This document shows positions 44,973 to 56,350 of a stretch of 64,000 bases of DNA, piece by piece. The DNA comes from Cristatella mucedo. Taxonomy: Eukaryota; Bryozoa; Phylactolaemata; Cristatellidae. Every line of letters begins with the position of its first letter. Position 1 is the first letter of the stretch. The translations under genes and the position numbers were made by a program. The stretch spans positions 1 to 64,000 of the forward strand of contig WPIO01000297.1 of assembly GCA_009760855.2 (NCBI GenBank), read 5' to 3'. The notes under the pieces are model-generated. The model searched no databases, was not told where the DNA came from, and was given only the letters and a program-made list of their open reading frames with translations.

Positions 44973-46760
44973 GAAGCTAATGCGGTCCATAAGTTGGCAA
45001 TTATAAAATAGGCACTTCATAAAGCGCCCTCAGAGAACTCAATCTCTTTCCAGGCGCGTTACATTTGCTCTAAAGGGAAATGCAATTGAACAGTGAGTAA
45101 TATCATGCTCGATAAGCAGTATCAATAGGGGTGACATGCACAGGGTTAACATGTACCCAGGCTTGGTTCGGTTGGCTGGGACCGGAAGGCTATAGTGAGG
45201 GTTAGGGTCACCGGCCAGGCCGCGGTCGGACCTACGGCACGGCCGGATGTATGCGGTGACGTGAGGTCACCGTGGCTCTTGGGTACGGGAAGTTGGCCAA
45301 GTAAGTGTGGTGTTGGAGGCTCCCGGTCTCGCCGAGTGATGCACCTGGATTCGTGCAGGCGTGCTCCGGCGATGCTGCCACGCACGCAAGGGAACTAGTA
45401 CCCAAGGCCCGAGCGGAGCTGGATAGCTCGCTCGTTGTTAACTTGTTTATACCGCGTTCCCCCCGTGTAGTGTGTTCGTGACCCCCCCCCCCGTGTGTTG
45501 GCGTCTTTCGGTGGAAGCTTACGACTGTGGCAGTTGTCGACTCGGACTAGCCAGCAGTTACTCAGCCAGCCGGGGTCTGGACGGCGTACGCTCGTACTGT
45601 TGGACTCGGAGTCGGTACAGCGACAGGACTGCGGAAGCCGACTGACCCCAACTAACACGTTTGTTCGCGCTTGCTGCGTCGTCTTGCGTCCCCGTAGTGT
45701 ATAATGTATAGGACCCTCCCTGTAGACTTGTTTAGTTGCTCTGTTGTTGTTGGCGCATGCGTTAATATAAAGAGGTTTAACCTGACGGCCGCTCGTCTTA
45801 CCCTAGCTCGGCGGCATGGCGAGCGGCAGCGTGGCTGGAGTATGGCGGGGTTTGGCGGGAAATAGCCTTTGACCCCAGGACTCGGTTACAAACATACAGA
45901 TGTGCTTAGTGGCAGCATTGTCAGTATACGTAAGCCCATCTAGGACAAATCAGAGGGACCCACTAAATGCTGTCCTAAATAGGTGTTTTTTAAATGTGGT
46001 CAAGTCATGGGATGTTGGGACGCAAGTCGGATGTGAGTTCCAGGTTTTGGGAGCATACGAGCTAAATGCACGGTCTCCAATGATTCAGTGGTTCGTACGA
46101 GGTATCGGTAAACTTTGTGCTGAAATATTTTTGCGTCGTTAGAGAAGCATAGCCAACCGGCACGGGTCCACTTCTTGCCATCACAGGTACGAAGGTTACA
46201 AACAATTCTCGCCTTGGTACGTCTGGAGTGCGATTCGATTGCCTACAGCTGGTCACTGGGTTAACTAGATGAACGTTTAGTGTATATGCCGACCACTCTG
46301 TCGACACTGAGCAAGTTCTCTTCAAACAAGTCAATCCAACGATTCTCAAATATTGTATTAAACACCATGAAATATATTTTTAGGGCAAGCCATCAGCAAT
46401 TTAATAAATTGTTAATTAAAAGCATGTACTACTGCAGGCGTTACGTCAAGCCTTACATCAAGCCTTATGTTAAGCCTTACGTTTATGAACTCTTACCGAA
46501 CGATCTAGCAATTCTAATTAGAATAGCGGTAGTTATTCTTTTATCTGATTCCCACAAACCTCTCGCCTGCTGGAGGAGGCTCCTTCTTGTCTCTGCTCTG
46601 ACGTGTAGCCAGAACATTTAGACCACTATTTTATGCTTTAGTAGAGAATTTTTATTCATTATCTTATGCCGGTATACACAAGCTGTGTAATGTTTCTACG
46701 AACTTCATCTGTATATTGAAAAATTCTATGAAATGAAATCGGTTTTTCTATATGCTATGG
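44973..46760. repeat. Tandem array unit 4, diverged, interrupted by solo LTR
   Basis: Starts TTGAAGCTAATGCGGTCCATA (compare TTGAAGGAAATACGGTCCATA in the other units), is split by the LTR at 45152-45890, then resumes with LINE A C-terminus and the CAAGCCTTAC short-repeat patch near 46440. It differs from units 1-3 far more than they differ from one another. Confidence 0.7.
45152..45890 (+). mobile_element. Solo LTR, intact, AACA target duplication
   Basis: A 739-bp element with ends TGTACCCAGG and CTCGGTTACA, flanked by AACA on both sides (45148-45151 and 45891-45894). Removing it restores continuous LINE A-derived array sequence. A second copy is at 27282-30168. An ATATAAAG sequence near 45762 could be a promoter TATA box. 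No internal retroelement genes are present. Confidence 0.8.
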
Positions 46761-46784
46761 TATAGTGATTGATGCTTTATTTTT

Positions 46785-46945
46785 AGCTGGTTTGGCCCAG
46801 TGGCTAACGAAGTAGCTTCGACATAGTGAAAGTGAATATATTTGAAGACCGAGGTCATGGGCTTGAGCCTCACGGCACATATGAAGTGCCTGAATAGAGA
46901 TCAAGTTCTGTTATGGCGCTATACAAGCGAATGATATTTTGAGAG
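46785..46945 (+). mobile_element. SINE family 2
   Basis: Starts AGCTGGTTTGGCCCAGTGGC, has a B-box-like GGGCTTGAGCC, and ends in the LINE A-like tail GGCGCTATACAAGCG. Confidence 0.6.
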
Positions 46946-46974
46946 GCAAGGTTTTAAACTGATAACTTTTCAAT

Positions 46975-47065
46975 TATAATTATAATTCATTTGTATAGCA
47001 CCCCGAGAGAACCAAATCTCTTTTCAGATGCTTCACATATGCCTCGGGGATCGAGCTCATAATAT
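46975..47065 (-). mobile_element. SINE family 2, 5'-truncated
   Basis: A LINE-like tail (TTGTATAGCACCCCGAGAG) and part of the body up to the degenerate B box (GGGATCGAGCTC); the A-box half is missing. Confidence 0.5.
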
Positions 47066-47453
47066 ACTAAATTGAGCACACTGTAAAATATGAAAAGGAT
47101 ACCATTTTTAGGAAAGCTACAAGTAATTTTAACTTGGCAATATAAGAGAGTCACCACTAATACCTTACGACTGGTCAAATTTAGGTACTAACAATGACCT
47201 AGGGCTCTAAATACTAGTAAAGCATCTACAATATCTTATCTAGCGAATACATGCATGGAAAAAATGCATTCACTGAGAATCAGTGCTTGTGATGCATTGC
47301 ACCATTGAACACATATGCCAATGCTTTGGCCAACTCCTAATTCTGCAAAACCGACACGCCAAAGACTATTATGATTAGTCAAGTCACACGTAGAACATTT
47401 GTTAGCACTGAGCTTAAAAAAGACACATCTTTGAGTCACACTGGTGTACTTAC
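47066..47453. other. CARD gene sequence beyond exon 4 donor
   Basis: Expected intron 4. No obvious acceptor plus coding block found. Short chance frames only. Confidence 0.3.
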
Positions 47454-48269
47454 TTCCTCACTATCGATGAATGCATTCAGATCCTGCTCCTTCATTTGTC
47501 TGACCTCCGACTCGTAAGCTTCGTGATCTTCAGGATCCCAATCATCTTTTTTGGAGCTAAGAGCTTTAATAAAAACTCCCTGAAACTTGCAGTAATTAAT
47601 ACAACTGAAGTGTTGAGCTAACCCATTAAGAAAATTCTTCGACCAGTTCGTGTTAAAGTATAGTAACTTTCCGTTAGGCTGGCACGAAAATACCTCACCA
47701 TTTTTATTAATATGCTCCTGCAGCTCTTGCATACCATTATTCGCTTCACTCTCATCGCCAGTCCAGACTTCGGAACTACTCAAACGATATAAGCCTAACC
47801 TTAAAAGTGACTCATAACCAGACACTGATGGCTCTTCTGGTCTACCATCTAAAGGAAAACCTTCACCTTGTCTGGAGCATTGGAGCGCGATCCAAGCTCT
47901 GTAGTCCTTAGCAACCACAAATGCTTCATGGACTTCCTTTTTTATGGGGCCACTTTTTTGACCAGATTCGGTCTCCCAGTAAATCAAGGCTAACCTGTCG
48001 TCTTCGCAGCAGCTTTCGTCAGCATCAGACACAAGGCAAGGTATCACGCTTTCACCACGTGTCCAATATAGCCTCCTGTTGTCAGAAGAAGTAAACATCT
48101 CCGATGAATATTTGATGACATTGATGAGGCCAGTCTGATAATAGATTTCCTGTTTGAAGGCAGATTTTATGTCACGGCGATTTCTTCCCACGTTAAAATG
48201 GTCAATTATTGACGTTTTGGAGAATCTTATTCCTTTTGGGTCGATGTGTTGGACTGACATTTTGATCAT
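47454..48269 (-). CDS. CARD gene exon 4 (272-residue region of unknown family)
   Basis: An 816-nt open exon follows the acceptor TTTACCTTTGCAG and ends at GAA|GTAAGT; both ends are phase 0, matching exon 3. It begins MIKMSVQHIDPKG and ends in FIDSEE. The open frame extends 24 codons upstream of the acceptor by chance, but that stretch contains the pyrimidine tract and is read here as intron. The translation is mixed alpha/beta in look, with several Trp and Cys residues (a CC pair in DESCCEDD), an acidic Asp/Glu-rich C-terminus and no hydrophobic membrane span. I do not recognise the family. Its composition is unlike the surrounding LINE remains, and it is the longest open frame here that is not transposon-derived or minisatellite apart from the 8-9 kb ORF. 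It could be a ligand-sensing or effector domain of the CARD protein; that is inference. Confidence 0.65.
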
Positions 48270-48660
48270 CTGCAAAGGTAAATAAATTGCAAGTTCTTTG
48301 GAAATACCTATGACACATGCAAATAAAGGTGCCATTTTCATATTAAGGGTTGCCCAACTGCTATTCTTTATTCCACCTCATACAATGACGTTCTGATTTT
48401 ACTTGCTTGGCCGGATTGTTTACTGGTTTCCTGGACCTAACTGCCAAAATACCGTCAGCTGACACGGCTACGTCGCATCTTCGCTGGCCCGTGAGAAACT
48501 AAAGCCCTTGACGTCGTCTGCTAAAATTCTATGTGCTACACGAAACTTTATGAGCACGGTTCCGCGTGGAATGGGCTTAATAACCAGTGGCGTAGAAATT
48601 GCCTCGAGTAGTCATAGCTTGCACAAAGTCAAGGAGCTCCCGGCCACTTTGCCAAACAAG
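48270..48660. other. CARD gene intron 3, left end, unassigned
   Basis: Contains the exon 4 pyrimidine tract; no repeats recognised up to the LINE fragment at 48660. Confidence 0.3.
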
Positions 48661-48800
48661 AATATTTGTAAGTTCACCAGTGTCAATTCCTGTTTGCATC
48701 ACGAAATCCCCATGACTTGACAACGTTTAAAACGAAACTAAAAAAGCACGTGTTTATACCAGCTTTTGCTGGGACCACGCGATTCGTCCTTAATACAAAT
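48660..48800 (+). mobile_element. LINE A-like coding end, plus strand
   Basis: CCATGACTTGACAACGTTTAAA, AAAAAGCACGTGTTTATACC and GATTCGTCCTTAAT match the protein end and 3' UTR start of LINE A-type elements. It faces the minus-strand tail at 48803. Confidence 0.5.
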
Positions 48801-48802
48801 AA

Positions 48803-48925
48803 TGATAATGCATTCGATATAGCATTCTCAGAGAACTCAAGCTATTTCTACGCACTTTACATTTGCTGAAAAGGAAGCCCAGTCAAATGGTTAGAGGTAG
48901 CATGCTCAATAAAAAATGTAAAGCT
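48803..48925 (-). mobile_element. LINE A 3'-end fragment
   Basis: An AATAATGATAATGCA tail, then CATTCTCAGAGAACTC and ACTTTACATTTGCTG in reverse. Confidence 0.6.
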
Positions 48926-51150
48926 AAGTGGGTGTTCCACAGGAGAGTTTTGTATAGCACACTCAAAGCCTGAGCGGCTTCCGGTAGGCATTCGGTAGCC
49001 TACAGACTTTATCTTCATTCAGCAACACAATAAAACTAATAAGCATAGCAGAGTCAGGAGAGCAGTTGAGGTACTGCGAAGCTTGGAATTAGCAGCTCAG
49101 GACTGCTGAGAAAGATGAGCCATAGTCGGCAGTAGGAGAGTAGTTGTCCTTGCATAAAAATTTTGGAAGCTCATTCTACAGTCTCGCACCTGCAGAGCTA
49201 AAGCTTCTGTCGCCAACGGTTTTTTAAGCGGAGAAATGGAACAGCTAATTTATCGTCCATATAGGACCCGAGGGCGTAAAGAGGCTGAAACTGGTGCAGC
49301 AGTTCAGCTAGGTACGGAGGAGCCGAGCCGTGTCAAGGCTTGCGGGTCAGCCTAAGAGCTTTGCTTTACATCTGTTAATCAACCGGCAGCCATCCTATTT
49401 CTTTTAGCAAATGAAACGTAGTCAAACCTCCGGGATTTGAAAACTAGCCTTGCGGCCATATTCATAGCCAGATGCAGTGGCTTAGTTGCGTTCTTTGGTA
49501 GCTCAGGCAAAAGGGATTTACAATAATTAACCCGAGACAGAACTAACTAGCTAGTTAAATTTTGTACAAGCCACTGTGGAAGACAGCTCTTAATCTTGGA
49601 TAAGGACCGAACGTGATGGCTAGCTGTAGAGGCAGTCTTCTGAATGAAGCTTTTAAATTTTCGGCAGCTGCCGAAAACGATACCTAAATTTCGAGCACGT
49701 GGTGATGGCTGCACAATAGCAACACCTATTAGAACAGCAAAGTCTTTTAATCCAGCCACACGCTTAGGGTGTCCTATGAGCAGCAGTTCGGTTATACCAT
49801 CATTTAGTTTCAAGAAGTTTTCCGACATCTAGCATCTAAAATCGGCAAGGCAAGCATTCAGTTTACTAGTTGCTGCATCAGATTTAGAAGGTTTGATTAA
49901 CAAACACAGCTGAGTATCGTCTGCATAAAAGTGATATCCTATTCCACAGGCCTAAATCACTTTTACCAGAAGTTGAGTATCAATGTAGAAAAGCAATGGA
50001 CAGAGGTTGGAGAATTGAGGGACTCCACAGGTGACCCGTCTCGTTTTTTAGACATGACCCCCCCCACGACGCGGATTAAACACGATCAGACAAGTACGAT
50101 TTGAACACCATCAGTGCCTCGTCTCTTAGACTGATCGTTATCCTCAATAATAATAATAATAAAACTAATAAGACCAATAATAATAATACTGCACTTGATA
50201 AAGCGCCCTCAGATAACTCAATCTCTTTCTAGGTGATTTACATCGGCTGCAGAGGGAAATGTTATTTAATGGTGAGTAATATTGTGCTTGATAAACAACA
50301 TGAATAACATGGTCAGGGGTTACATGCACAAGGTCAGAATGTAACTGTGGTTACAGCATGGCAGCATGCACAGCGTCAGCACACATAAGCACATGAAGGA
50401 CGAATCACAGAGACCCACTAAAAGCTGTCCTAAATAGGCGTGTTTTTAAGTGTTTTTTGAATGTGGTCAAGTCAGGGGATGTTGTGACGCAACTTCGGGA
50501 GTGAGTTCCAGGCTTTGGGAGCATGCGAACTAAATTCCCGGTCTCCATAGGATTTAAGGTTTGTATGAGGCATTGGCAAACTGTTGGATTCCGAAAAGCT
50601 GGTTGTGCCATGCTTGGCCTTGTAGGGGATTATATCTGAGAGTTTGGCTGTAGTCAAATAATGAAATGATCTAAAAGTGAGTGACAAAACTTTGAAGTCG
50701 ATCCGTTTCTTGACTGGTAGCCAGTGCAGGTCAGCGAGAAGTGGTGCGATGTGGCAACTTCGACACTCACGACGGACAAGTTAATCGTTCAAGTAGCACA
50801 CCGTGATCGATGGCGTCGAAGGCAGCTTATAGATCTAGCAGAGCTAGGGCAGTGACATTCCTGCCATCGTAGCCACAAAGAACGTTATTGCTAACACGGT
50901 GGAGAGCAGTTTCAGTGGAATGCTGCCTATTGAACATCGATACGTTCAACCAGCTGCTTAGTGCCACTGTTTTCAGAGAAGCAGTCCAAATCTCGGTTAT
51001 TGCAGAGATAAGTTGGTCCACCAGTGAAGATCACCAAGATGATAGTATAGGGTATTCAGGAGACGAGCTTATTTTACTAGACCTTGTTAAGGTAAGCACA
51101 TTGCATGAAGAAATCTCGGAAAACATTTTAAGGAAGGTCACAGGATGTGA
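48926..51150 (-). pseudogene. LINE B copy interrupted by LINE A
   Basis: The 3' end is at about 48926; coding remains cover the C-terminus (49140-49500), PSPRARNLG (49690), TELLLIGHP (49770) and the RT region to about 51148. It keeps VPQ at the site where the 27.7-kb copy reads VAQ. A LINE A fragment splits it at 50143-50780 between CTCAA and TTAATCGTTCAAG. Frames are broken. It sits in CARD gene intron 3. Confidence 0.7.
50143..50780 (-). mobile_element. LINE A fragment nested in LINE B
   Basis: An (AATAAT)n tail at 50143, the 3' UTR and the C-terminal coding block (SYGDREFSSHAPKAWNSLP). Imperfect TCAAT/TTAAT flanks may be the target duplication. Confidence 0.7.
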
Positions 51151-51189
51151 TTTTACAATCGCTTTACTCGGAGGGGCTGTATGCAGGCT

Positions 51190-51340
51190 CGCATTAGCAC
51201 AAGAATAACACGGTTAATGGCGACATGCACAGGTCAGCATGCAAGTACGGTTGGTGGCAGCAGGGTCGGTGTCATCAGGCTGAAGCAAGTAAAGGAAGAA
51301 TCATCGGCCTGAAACTGCTGATGTTTCAGAAGTCGCTGAA
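51190..51340 (-). mobile_element. LINE A 3' UTR fragment
   Basis: CACGGTTAATGGCGACATGCAC and GTCAGCATGCAAGTACGG match the reverse-strand 3' UTR. Confidence 0.5.
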
Positions 51341-52224
51341 CGTTTACCTTTCACGACACAGTAAAATCCTGTAATCATAATCGGTCATAGTTTTTTCTTC
51401 AAAACTAACTGACAATATTGCCGATATAGCCTGCAGTAAAAACAGCATAATCTTGAATATTATTGTTATTAGATCTGACAAAGACGGAGGAGCTGAGCAT
51501 GGTTCTATTTCATGAGCAAGGTGGAGGCAAGAACAACCAAAGCCACGAACAAACGACCAATCTTTGCTGCCGACCTTCTTTGTTGCTTTGAAACGGATGA
51601 CAGACTTGACCGACAAAATCATCGATGTGTTCCTCTAGACTCGGCGTACGGGAAAACAACGGGCTCTTCATATAGGAATCAGATGACGAGACAGCGGGAC
51701 TCAGCCTAGCTTGTACACTGTCACAATTGGCAGAAGAATTTAGAGAACACTATGTGCTGTCAAAGACAAGCTGGCTAAATTCTCGAAAAACAGCACAAAA
51801 TGAACGTTTGCTCTAGTGATGAGCTTCTCAAAACGAGCTGAGACTTTGAGCCGGCATCTAAACCTGTTTTATAGTTATTTACCCTATCGCATAACTCCTA
51901 CTAATAATGGTAAGAATTTATTTTTTGCTTCCAACCATGGAACCTCTCACGGTGGCGTCTAGAAAATTAAAAACCCTTGTCTCTATAGTGAAGCTAATAT
52001 TTCTTTTAAGTGAAAACAAAAGTCGTCCTTCTGCGGCGGAACCTGGTATTTCATACGTGTTAACTGCAATAAAACACCATCCTTCAGCGGCAGTACCTAG
52101 TCTTGCACTTGCTTTGTAAAAACATGTTTTTACCTTATAGCCGAGGTCCCTCAAAGCCAGGTTTAAACTGGTTTCGTGACGCGGTGAAGCGTGAGCTGAG
52201 CCTTGCTAAGAAACTGTATAAACC
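51341..52224. other. CARD gene intron 3, unassigned middle
   Basis: No known repeat. A short internal echo (CCTTCTGCGGCGGAACCTGG/CCTTCAGCGGCAGTACCTAG) at 52027 and 52080, about 55 bp apart. No exon-like block found. Confidence 0.3.
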
Positions 52225-52565
52225 TCTAGGGATCGGATGTGATGGCTAGCTGTAGAGGCGGTCTTCTGAATGAAGCTTTTGAAATTGAGGCAGCTGTCCA
52301 ACACGACACCTAGATTACGAGCACGTGGTGAAGGTCGCACAATAGCATCACCTACAGCAAAGCCTTTTAATCCAGCCACACGCTTAGGGTGTTCTATGAG
52401 CAGCAGTTCGGTTTTATCGTCATTTTATTTCCGGAAGTTTTCCGACATCCATGATCGAATATCGGCAAGGCAAGCATTCAGTTTCTCAGTTGCTGCAGCA
52501 GATTCCGACAGCTTAAACGACAAATACAACTGATTATCGTCAGCATAGAAGTGATATAATATGTT
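52225..52565 (-). mobile_element. LINE B coding fragment
   Basis: Reverse-strand LINE B from the ASTASHHIRS block to the YADD neighbourhood. It shares a small deletion with the copy near 59.5 kb (GCATCACCTACAGCAAAGCC, missing an ILI codon stretch), so the two are the same subfamily. Confidence 0.65.
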
Positions 52566-52789
52566 TTTGACGAACTAGTCGATGCCTCAGCAGGCCTAAA
52601 AGAGCAATCATAAATGGGCTCGCCGATTCTTGTTCCACCGATTTCCGGAGCGCCATTTGTTCCCAGACAATGCAGTCTTTTCATTTCAAGTATAGCATGT
52701 CGCCACAGACGCTCTACTCACGCTCAAGCCCCCAGAAGTCAGAAGTTGCCACTCTGTGAGTGGTTATGGTGCCCGCCTCAATTGCATCG

Positions 52790-53470
52790 AGTTCCGCCTT
52801 CAGAACTCATTTGAAAGCTTTGCTAATTGAGCGAACAGTTAGTATAAAGCGACAACATTGAGCTAACTTCTAACTTTGATCCCTGCCTGCACTGACCCGG
52901 CATCATTTTAGTTACTGCCAAAAGCACATCTGTTCTGGTAAGCGTCTCTTCGATCTAGTCAAAATCCTTGTTTTTTGTTCCAGTGCACTTTGCCTGTGTA
53001 CCTGGCTGTGATTACGAATAGTCTACTTGCCGGCGGCCATCCTAACTGATAGCTAGGAGTACCATGTTTAGCTTAGCTAAACGGCCTTAATTGTGGGCTT
53101 TGAAGTATTTTTTGATCGCAATCGTGCAAGTAACACAAATGTAGCTATCCCCTCAGTTTTGAATTGAGAATGTCATTTAAAGGTGCTAAGCAGGCGGATT
53201 ATTATGGTGCTCTTAAAAAAAGGAATTATTGCATTTAAGCACGTGGGTAGATGTTTCGTCGTGCTGGTATAGACTCTCATCTGGGCTCACTAACTGAACA
53301 CCCATCTGAGCTTACTTATTGCAGGTACACAAGATAGTAAGCTGGGCTCACCTGGGATTTTAACAGTTGACTCAGCTGGACTAGTCCATGTTTTCTTACT
53401 AGAGCTGCAGATGGAGTCGATCGCCGTATAATAATAAGAGCTAACTGGCATGCGACTTAGGTAGACTCAA
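52790..53470 (+). mobile_element. Third LINE-like family, 3' end (second copy)
   Basis: Matches 38915-39590 in order (CGCCTTCAGAACTCATTTGAAA, GACCCGGCATCATTTTAGTTAC, GAATGTCATTTAAAGGTGCTAAG, CATCTGGGCTCACTAACTG). It lies in CARD gene intron 3. Confidence 0.6.
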
Positions 53471-53602
53471 TAATTTTAGAAACACCAATAGTCACGGGCC
53501 TTAAAAATACCTACGTTAGCTCACTAGAGACTCGCGAGTGATCAATCGCTAAAGAATCACGTGACATCAACAAACTGAAACTCATTACTTCAGCTCACTC
53601 AC

Positions 53603-53734
53603 CTCAATCTGATCTGCAAGGTCATTTGCTTCACATTTCCGAAGACCTGCAAGAAATTTCTCAGCTCCAATTTCTCCCTTCGCTGATAAGTATTCCACGA
53701 GTTTAACAACTTTGTCCATTTTTGTGAGCTGCGC
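53603..53734 (-). CDS. CARD gene exon 3 (C-terminal half of CARD)
   Basis: The 132-nt, 44-codon exon is flanked by TTTTGTAG and GAG|GTGAGT, and both boundaries are phase 0. It encodes helices 4-6 of a CARD: MDKVVKLVEYLSAKG, then AEKFLAGLRKC, then NDLADQIE. These match the family pattern of a Leu-rich helix, a KG turn, an F-x-x-x-L helix and a terminal L-A-x-x-hydrophobic helix. Joined to exon 2 it gives a CARD of about 90 residues, the normal size. A second possible acceptor six bases inside (GCGCAG) would remove two residues in frame. Confidence 0.7.
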
Positions 53735-54099
53735 CTACAAAACGCAGAGGCTGAGAGTCAGAAAAAGAGAAGGCAGATAGTTTCGACAGGAGATTTCTCT
53801 GACTAGTGTACATTCGCGGGCTGTGTCTGAACACGTTGTAATGTCAAGTTTTTATAAGAGCGTACCGTGTTCAATATTTCGGTAGAGGCCCCCTAAAATA
53901 ATAACAGAACAATGTTTTGAGAATAAATATGCAACAGTTACTGTTCCACAAATGTTAAGAAACGCCGTTTATCGAAGCAGCAGTCGAGTTCATACTCAAA
54001 TAATTTCAATTTTGAATTCTGGAATTCAGTACTTGCCAGGAATGCATGACTGTATCTTACCATTTAACTTGCCAAAACACCCAACAAATCAAGGTATTC
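53735..54099. other. CARD gene intron 2, exon-proximal end, unassigned
   Basis: Contains the exon 3 acceptor side; no repeat recognised. Confidence 0.3.
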
Positions 54100-54330
54100 G
54101 TGAATTCTCTGGTCTCTTTAAACTATCCCGAACTTGTTGGAAACGGTTTGCAAGGGACGTAATGGAACAGCTCACTTATTCTGCAGAGAACCTGATGGCA
54201 AGTCAATGCTCAAACTTGCAGAGCAGTTCAGCAAGTTACGAAAGAGCTAAGCCATAGATAGCCTTGTGGGACAGCACGAGCACTCTATTCTGTATCCGTT
54301 GGTGAGTCAGAAGTGTTCCAGGTCGGTAAT
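54100..54330 (-). mobile_element. Decayed LINE B-like fragment
   Basis: GCAGTTCAGCAAGTTACGAA, CCTTGTGGGACAGC and CTCTATTCTGTATCCGTTGG align in order with the LINE B C-terminal coding region. Confidence 0.4.
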
Positions 54331-54389
54331 AGCTAATCAAAAAAGCAGATCTCGGTAAAAATAACTCCCCTCTTCGACCGTATCTGTAG

Positions 54390-54990
54390 GCGAAATTGGT
54401 AAATAGCTACTTTCAGCTATATAAAATTACTAAAATTCGGGCTTGTTTAGCCATGAATACCAAATCTGACTTTGTGACATCCCGTCTTGACTTCTGCAGC
54501 TATTCTTGTATGTGGAGAGTGTTGCAGTGGTCACCTCGCATCAACACTCTCCGACCTACACTGGCTCTCAGTCAAACAATGCATCGACTTCAAATGTTGT
54601 GTCACTCGCTTTTAGGACTCTTCCTTCTTTGGCTCTAGCCTACATATCCAATATACTTCCGCATCAAGCTAAGCATAGCACCACTCCCTTTTTTTAATCT
54701 AATCGTGTACCTTGCATGAGTCTCAACTCTTTGGAGGTCGTGCTTTCTGTTCATTTGCTCCAAAAGGCTGAAACTCACTTCCGACTAGCGTCAGGAAATT
54801 CTCTGACTCGACCACATTAACAAGCTGAAAATGTATTGATTATTTATTATTTATGTTATTTATAGCAACCGTTTATCTCTTAATTTAGTGGGTCATTACG
54901 ATTTGTCATTTACATGCTTGTGCACGGCGACCCTGTGCATGCTTCCACTAATCATGTTAGCGAACTGACCCTATGCGAAAAAAAGCTTTT
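54390..54990 (+). mobile_element. Decayed LINE A fragment
   Basis: Matches the C-terminal coding block (AAAATTCGGGCTTGTTTAG, GACATCCCGTCTTGACTTCTG) through to the 3' UTR; frames destroyed. Confidence 0.55.
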
Positions 54991-55009
54991 GCTGTGCAGG
55001 TGCTGACAA

Positions 55010-55275
55010 CTACTCTCCTGCTGCTGGCCTAGGGCAAATCCGTTCCAACCATTCTGGCTTCTGTTTTTCCGTTGTACTCACTATCTCAACCGGTTCTCAT
55101 TACTCAGCCATGCTTCTTACTTACTCTCTGCAGCGTGATATGAAGTCTGTTTCTAACTTTGGCATACCGAAAGCCGCTTAAGCTGTGAGTGAGCTATATC
55201 AAACTCTCTAGCCTAAAACCCGAATTGTCTTTGAGGCTTTGTGGAATTACAGAAGAAGATACATTACGTTACATT
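55010..55275 (+). mobile_element. Decayed LINE B 3'-end fragment
   Basis: ACTCACTATCTCAACCGG, GAAAGCCGCTTAAGCTGTGAG and GGAATTACAGAAGAAGATACATTACG follow the family 3' end. Confidence 0.55.
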
Positions 55276-55690
55276 GAAGACAGCCTTTCAAGGCTGACTA
55301 AATGAAAAGGTAATAAGAAAGCCGACTGTATTCAAAATCACATTTAGATCTGAAAATCGTGATAGAATACAATGTTGCAACAAGATGAACCAAACTAGAA
55401 AGCTGAGGTTAGAGCTGTGGCAGCGACCCGGCCTAAAAAGTCGTCCTTAGGATCACTGAAACCCAGGACGAGTGGCACTCGTTTTATTTAAACCAAGGTG
55501 GGCCACTAACTTATTATCACGTACAAACAACTCGGCATGTATATGCTTTAGTTTAACTATTTTATTGATGTTTAAGATTTAAAGCTTTGCAGATAAGCAG
55601 GCTCATACTTTAGGCTAATGATAGGGCTACTTTTGGCTTTGCTGATAGGCGTTTAGTCGGATTTAGAGTTTTAATTTTCATGACCATGTA
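55276..55690. other. CARD gene intron 2, unassigned
   Basis: AT-rich; no gene or repeat recognised. Confidence 0.3.
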
Positions 55691-55691
55691 T

Positions 55692-56350
55692 AATAATATT
55701 AATAATGATAATAATAATGCACTTGATAAAGCACCCTCAGTGAACTCAATCTATCTCTAGACGTTTCACATTTGCTGCAAGGGGAAACGTGATTGATTCG
55801 TGAGTACTATCATGCTCGATAAATTTTAATATCGTGGTTAGGGGTGACATGCACAGGGTCAGCTTGCAAGTGTGGTCGGTGGCAGAATGCACAGTGTCAG
55901 CACGAATAAGCACATGAAGGACGAATCACAGGGACCCATTAAATACTCCCCAAAGTAGGTGTGTTTTTAAGTTCTTTTAAAACGTGGTCAAGTCAGAGGA
56001 TCGTCTAATGCAAGTCGGGAGGAATTTCAAGGCTTTGATAGCATACTAACAAAATACATGGTCTCCCAAGGATTTGAGGTTTGTATGAGGTGTTGTAAGC
56101 TGTTGGATTCCGAAAAGCGGGTGGTACGATGCTTGGCCCGTTGGGGGAGTAGATCTGAGAAATAGGCTGGAGCCAAAGGATGAAGTGACCTAAAAGTGAG
56201 CGACAAGAACTTGAAGTTGATCCAATGGTTGATGGTAGCCTGTGCTGATAGGCGAGAAGTGGTGTGATGTGGTAACGGTGATGCTCAAGAAGACAAGACA
56301 GTGATCAGTGAGTTGCAGAAGTCGAGATGGGATGTCACTAATGCCTTTAC
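55692..56350 (-). mobile_element. LINE A 3' fragment
   Basis: An (AATAAT)n-type tail, the 3' UTR and decayed C-terminal coding sequence to about 56345 (GTTGCAGAAGTCGAGATGGG). Confidence 0.65.

Noticed and set aside
47236-47439. Continuation of the CARD gene as exon 5
   Set aside because: The minus-strand frame here starts inside the expected intron just past the GTAAGT donor and shows no acceptor or domain pattern.
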